From: Rummeliibacillus pycnus
Lineage (GTDB): Bacteria; Bacillota; Bacilli; Bacillales_A; Planococcaceae
Length of the DNA: 64,000 nt
NCBI RefSeq assembly: GCF_002884495.1
Contig: NZ_KZ614145.1
Coordinates: forward strand, 3,548,423-3,612,422
Reading direction: 5' to 3'
Notes under the pieces: generated by a model
What the model was told of the DNA's origin: nothing
What the model saw: the letters and a program-made list of their open reading frames with translations, nothing else
Databases searched by the model: none
Part shown: piece by piece, positions 61,408 to 64,000 of the stretch
Layout: every line of letters starts with the position of its first letter
Position numbering within the stretch: position 1 is the first letter of the stretch
Made by a program: the position numbers and the translations under genes

Positions 61408-61935
61408 TTAAGATTTTTGATCTTTCAGGATAGTTGCCTCAAAGAACTTTTTGAAGGTATCTGCTGTTTGTTCACCAACTACACGTAATTGTTCCTTGCC
61501 ATCTTTATAGTAAACAAGTGTTGGTGTACCCTCGATGGTGTATTGATCCCAACCTTGTTTAAATTCGAGCAGGTTAAATTGATCAATATGTACACCCATA
61601 TCTTTGGCAAGAGGCATTAAGATTGGTGTGATTTTTTTACAGTGTGGACAATCGGATTGGAAAAAGTACACCATGGTAGGTTTACCACTTGAGATTTTCT
61701 TTTGTAATTCATCAGGTAAAATAATATTTTGATAGTTTTTATCATTTAAGATATCGATTGTTGATTGTTCTAAATTCTTTTTACCATAAGGATTATGTGC
61801 TAACTTGTCTTCGTTAGACTTACTAGTGATAAAATATAGAGCTACAAAAGCTGCAACAATAATGAAGCCAATAATTAATAAAATGGTTAACTTATTATCC
61901 TTTTTTTGTACGGCAGTTTTTTTCGAATTTGCCAA
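61408..61935 (-). CDS. Membrane-anchored thioredoxin-like protein (BdbA/BdbD-like role)
   Basis: A 175-residue protein with one N-terminal membrane helix (LTILLIIGFIIVAAFVALYFI) and an extracellular thioredoxin-like domain with the active site CPHC in FFQSDCPHCKKI and the cis-Pro in EGTPTLVYY. It lies directly behind bdbC (the last base before its start is the bdbC stop), so the two should form a thiol oxidase pair for exported proteins. Confidence 0.85.
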   Translation of the reverse strand: MANSKKTAVQKKDNKLTILLIIGFIIVAAFVALYFITSKSNEDKLAHNPYGKKNLEQSTIDILNDKNYQNIILPDELQKKISSGKPTMVYFFQSDCPHCKKITPILMPLAKDMGVHIDQFNLLEFKQGWDQYTIEGTPTLVYYKDGKEQLRVVGEQTADTFKKFFEATILKDQKS

Positions 61936-62361
61936 TTATTTTTCCTCCTTCAGTGCTTTTAACATGTAAAAGCTTGTACCTGCTATTAAAATAAATGCTA
62001 CGAGAGAAAGAAATGGAATGGTAATAAAACCAAACCAGTTAATATAATCCGATGTACAAGGTACTCGACCACAAGTCATGGCTGATTCTTGTAAAGCGGG
62101 TATTTTTTGAATGCCATAATGGTACAATGCAATACATAAACCTAAACAAGAGAATATGGCACTTGTACCTGCAATTCGAGCATTCTTTTGAACATATGCA
62201 ACTGCTAGAATAATGACAAGAGGATACATCAAGATGCGTTGGTACCAACATAACTTACATGGCTCAAAATGTTGAACTTCTGAGAAAAATAGAGAACCCA
62301 TCATAGCAATTAGTGATACAACCCACATAAATAAAAGGCTATTCTCCAGTTTTTTTGACAT
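61936..62361 (-). CDS. bdbC: Thiol-disulfide oxidoreductase BdbC (DsbB family)
   Basis: A 141-residue, four-span membrane protein with the two DsbB cysteine pairs: CKLCWYQRI near residue 36 and CGRVPC in the second outer loop. It reoxidises the thioredoxin-like partner and passes electrons to quinone. The family is short, as here. Confidence 0.92.
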   Translation of the reverse strand: MSKKLENSLLFMWVVSLIAMMGSLFFSEVQHFEPCKLCWYQRILMYPLVIILAVAYVQKNARIAGTSAIFSCLGLCIALYHYGIQKIPALQESAMTCGRVPCTSDYINWFGFITIPFLSLVAFILIAGTSFYMLKALKEEK

Positions 62362-62601
62362 ATGAAATCTCCTAATATTAGTATATTTCCTATCCGATTA
62401 TAGAATTAATACGTATTAATGTAAATTATTTATACTCGAAAGTGGAATTTTATTCCCATTCTATCATAGCTATTTTCAAAGCAAAAGCATAATTCTATCT
62501 CGGTCAAATTACCGAGATGTAAATCATGGGAAGCAATGGATAGCAGTGGTATGATAAAAATACAATAGGAAATAATGGGCACCAAAGATTGGAGGCTTTT
62601 G

Positions 62602-63717
62602 ATGCAACCTACAGATCATTCAAATATTAGTTTATTAAAAGAAATTGCAGAATTATTAAATGAAGAAACTGAAATGCAACAAATGTTACAGGGAGCGCTT
62701 CGAAAATTTTTGGAAGGTACCAATTTTGAAACGGGTTGGATCTTTTTTGTAAATAGTAGAGGCAAACATGAAATGATTGCACATGAAAATTTACCACCTG
62801 CATTAGCGCATAATAATTGTCAATTTTTAAGTAAAGGTGGTTGTTGGTGCATTTCTAAATATCGTAACCAAGAATTATTAAAGGCTTCTAACATAATCGA
62901 ATGCCAAAGAATCGAAAATGCAACTACAACGTGTGTAGGCGATTGTGCGGGCATTACACATCATGCTACTGTACCTTTGCAATCTGGACAAGAGCGTTTT
63001 GGCTTGCTCAATGTGGCTTCACCAAATACTGTACGTTTTACTGATGATGAGCTTGCATTGTTAGAATCAGTTGCGTTTCAAATGGGGTCAGCTATAAAAC
63101 GAATTCTTTTAACCAAACAAGAGCAGGAAATGGCACTGGTTCAAGAAAGAAATCGACTAGCAAGAGATTTACATGATTCGGTAAACCAATTACTATTCTC
63201 TGTTACTTTAACATCTCGAGCTGGAATAGAAATGACAGAGCAATCGGAGATTAAAGAAACATTTAAAGAAATTCAAAATCTAACACAGGAAGCATTAACT
63301 GAGATGCGCGCACTCATTTGGCAACTTCGTCCAAAAGGTCTTGAAAGTGGATTGATGGAGGCGATAAAGGGTTATGCAGAAATGTTAGGGTTGCAACTAA
63401 AGGTAAAAGTCTCTGGTGTACTACAATTACCTTCGCGTATCGAAGAAACACTTTTCCGACTTACACAGGAAGCACTCAATAATGTAAGAAAACATTCTGG
63501 GGTGAAACAAGCAGAAATTTTTATCACTATTACACAAACAGATGTATTACTTGTTATAAAAGATGAAGGTAGAGGATTCCAAGTTGACTCTCTCGTAAAA
63601 TTACCATCCATTGGTTTACAAAGCATGCGAGATCGTACAAATGCATTAGGGGGGACGGTTGACTGGGTAAGTAATCTAGGAAAGGGTACGGAAATCTTAA
63701 TCCGCCTACCTTATTAA
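62602..63717 (+). CDS. GAF-domain sensor histidine kinase (YhcY/NarX-like)
   Basis: A 371-residue soluble kinase. A GAF domain (about 15-180) carries six cysteines (CQFL, GGCWC, IIECQ, TCVGDC) and is followed by the HisKA_3 box with the phosphorylated His in ERNRLARDLHDSVNQLLFS and the HATPase motifs N (QEALNNVRKH) and G (DEGRGF, GLQSMRDR). There is no membrane span. ATG 62602 has TTGGAGG upstream; the frame is open to 62575. It forms a pair with the response regulator that follows. Confidence 0.9.
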   Translation: MQPTDHSNISLLKEIAELLNEETEMQQMLQGALRKFLEGTNFETGWIFFVNSRGKHEMIAHENLPPALAHNNCQFLSKGGCWCISKYRNQELLKASNIIECQRIENATTTCVGDCAGITHHATVPLQSGQERFGLLNVASPNTVRFTDDELALLESVAFQMGSAIKRILLTKQEQEMALVQERNRLARDLHDSVNQLLFSVTLTSRAGIEMTEQSEIKETFKEIQNLTQEALTEMRALIWQLRPKGLESGLMEAIKGYAEMLGLQLKVKVSGVLQLPSRIEETLFRLTQEALNNVRKHSGVKQAEIFITITQTDVLLVIKDEGRGFQVDSLVKLPSIGLQSMRDRTNALGGTVDWVSNLGKGTEILIRLPY

Positions 63718-63729
63718 GGGGGAATATGA

Positions 63730-64000
63730 ATGATTAAAGTATTAATAGCAGATGATCATCATGTTGTAAGAAGAGGATTGCTATTTTTTCTTAAAACTCA
63801 AAAGGATATTGAAGTCATTGGGGAAGCTAGTAATGGCAAGGAAGCAGTTGCTTTAACAACTGAATTACATCCTGATATTGTCTTAATGGATTTAGTAATG
63901 CCGGAAATGGATGGTATTCAAGCAACGAAACGTATTAAGGCTAAATTTCCAGATATTCATATATTAATGTTGACTAGCTTTTCGGACAGAGATCATGTTG
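63730..64000 (+). CDS. NarL/LuxR-type response regulator, cut by the window end
   Basis: The first 90 codons of a receiver domain are present: MIKVLIADDHHVVRRGL with the acidic pair, phosphoacceptor Asp in DIVLMDLVMPEMDG, and the Thr/Ser position in ILMLTSFSD. The expected LuxR-type HTH lies outside the window. GGGGGAA precedes the ATG, 12 bp behind the kinase. It is the cognate regulator of the GAF kinase. Confidence 0.9.
   Translation, partial: MIKVLIADDHHVVRRGLLFFLKTQKDIEVIGEASNGKEAVALTTELHPDIVLMDLVMPEMDGIQATKRIKAKFPDIHILMLTSFSDRDHV

Noticed and set aside
61195-61488. 97-codon frame at the structured repeat
   Set aside because: It starts inside the inverted-repeat element and ends in the antisense of the thioredoxin-like gene.

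Overview
The window looks like a chromosomal segment of a low-GC Gram-positive bacterium of the Bacillaceae/Planococcaceae type (Lysinibacillus, Ureibacillus or Solibacillus would fit). The reasons are strong AGGAGG-type ribosome binding sites, a Bacillus-style tRNA cluster, a dppABCDE-ykfABCD operon in the same order as in Bacillus subtilis, a gabR/gabT/gabD locus, queG-trmL, and matches to CodY and PurR operator consensus. The genus is inferred from general resemblance; nothing here fixes it.

Layout. (1) 1-1030: eleven tRNA genes on the + strand (Asp, Phe, Thr, Tyr, Trp, His, His, Gln, Gly, Cys, Leu). (2) 981-15461: an integrated element of about 14.4 kb in the 3' end of tRNA-Leu(CAA), bounded by a perfect 51-bp direct repeat. 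It carries a tyrosine integrase, a replisome-organiser-like protein, an SF2 helicase, a block of minus-strand cargo genes (HEPN-like RNase candidate, nuclease-like and TPR proteins), and a head module: portal, protease-capsid fusion, connector, adaptor and a small-terminase-like protein. It has no large terminase and no tail genes, so it reads as a capsid-forming phage satellite. (3) 15411-30602: a second element of about 15.1 kb, inserted in tandem at the same target with its own, different integrase. It carries an XRE regulator with a nuclease-like partner, a DUF771 protein, a phage II/X-type replication protein, a type I restriction-modification operon with an Abi/HEPN gene between hsdR and hsdM, and a two-gene unit made of an unrecognised 661-residue protein and an Mrr-like PD-(D/E)XK nuclease. 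It ends at a 15-16-bp copy of the tRNA end, just before what looks like the original tRNA-operon terminator. (4) 30750-64000: core chromosome: glycerophosphodiester phosphodiesterase, gabR and the GABA catabolic genes with a decayed duplicate of gabT, an Lrp regulator with two half-size chromate transporters, a patatin-like lipase, the dpp-ykf operon for dipeptide uptake and murein-peptide recycling, queG and trmL, an NCS2 purine permease under a PurR operator, an aldo/keto reductase, a DUF2252 protein, a thiol-disulfide pair, and a two-component system cut by the window end.

How it fits together. The accessory half is two stacked islands sharing one tRNA target, both close to 15 kb and both rich in candidate anti-phage genes. 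Element 1 appears to make its own proheads and small terminase and would need a helper phage for TerL and tails. Element 2 has no structural genes but carries restriction, abortive-infection and nuclease modules. Points that deserve follow-up are the satellite architecture with its paired triple repeats, the two-gene 661-residue/nuclease unit, the HEPN gene inside the hsd operon, and the palindrome cluster before the satellite helicase. Everything here was read by eye; no database search or alignment program was run, and short-feature coordinates may be off by a base or two.
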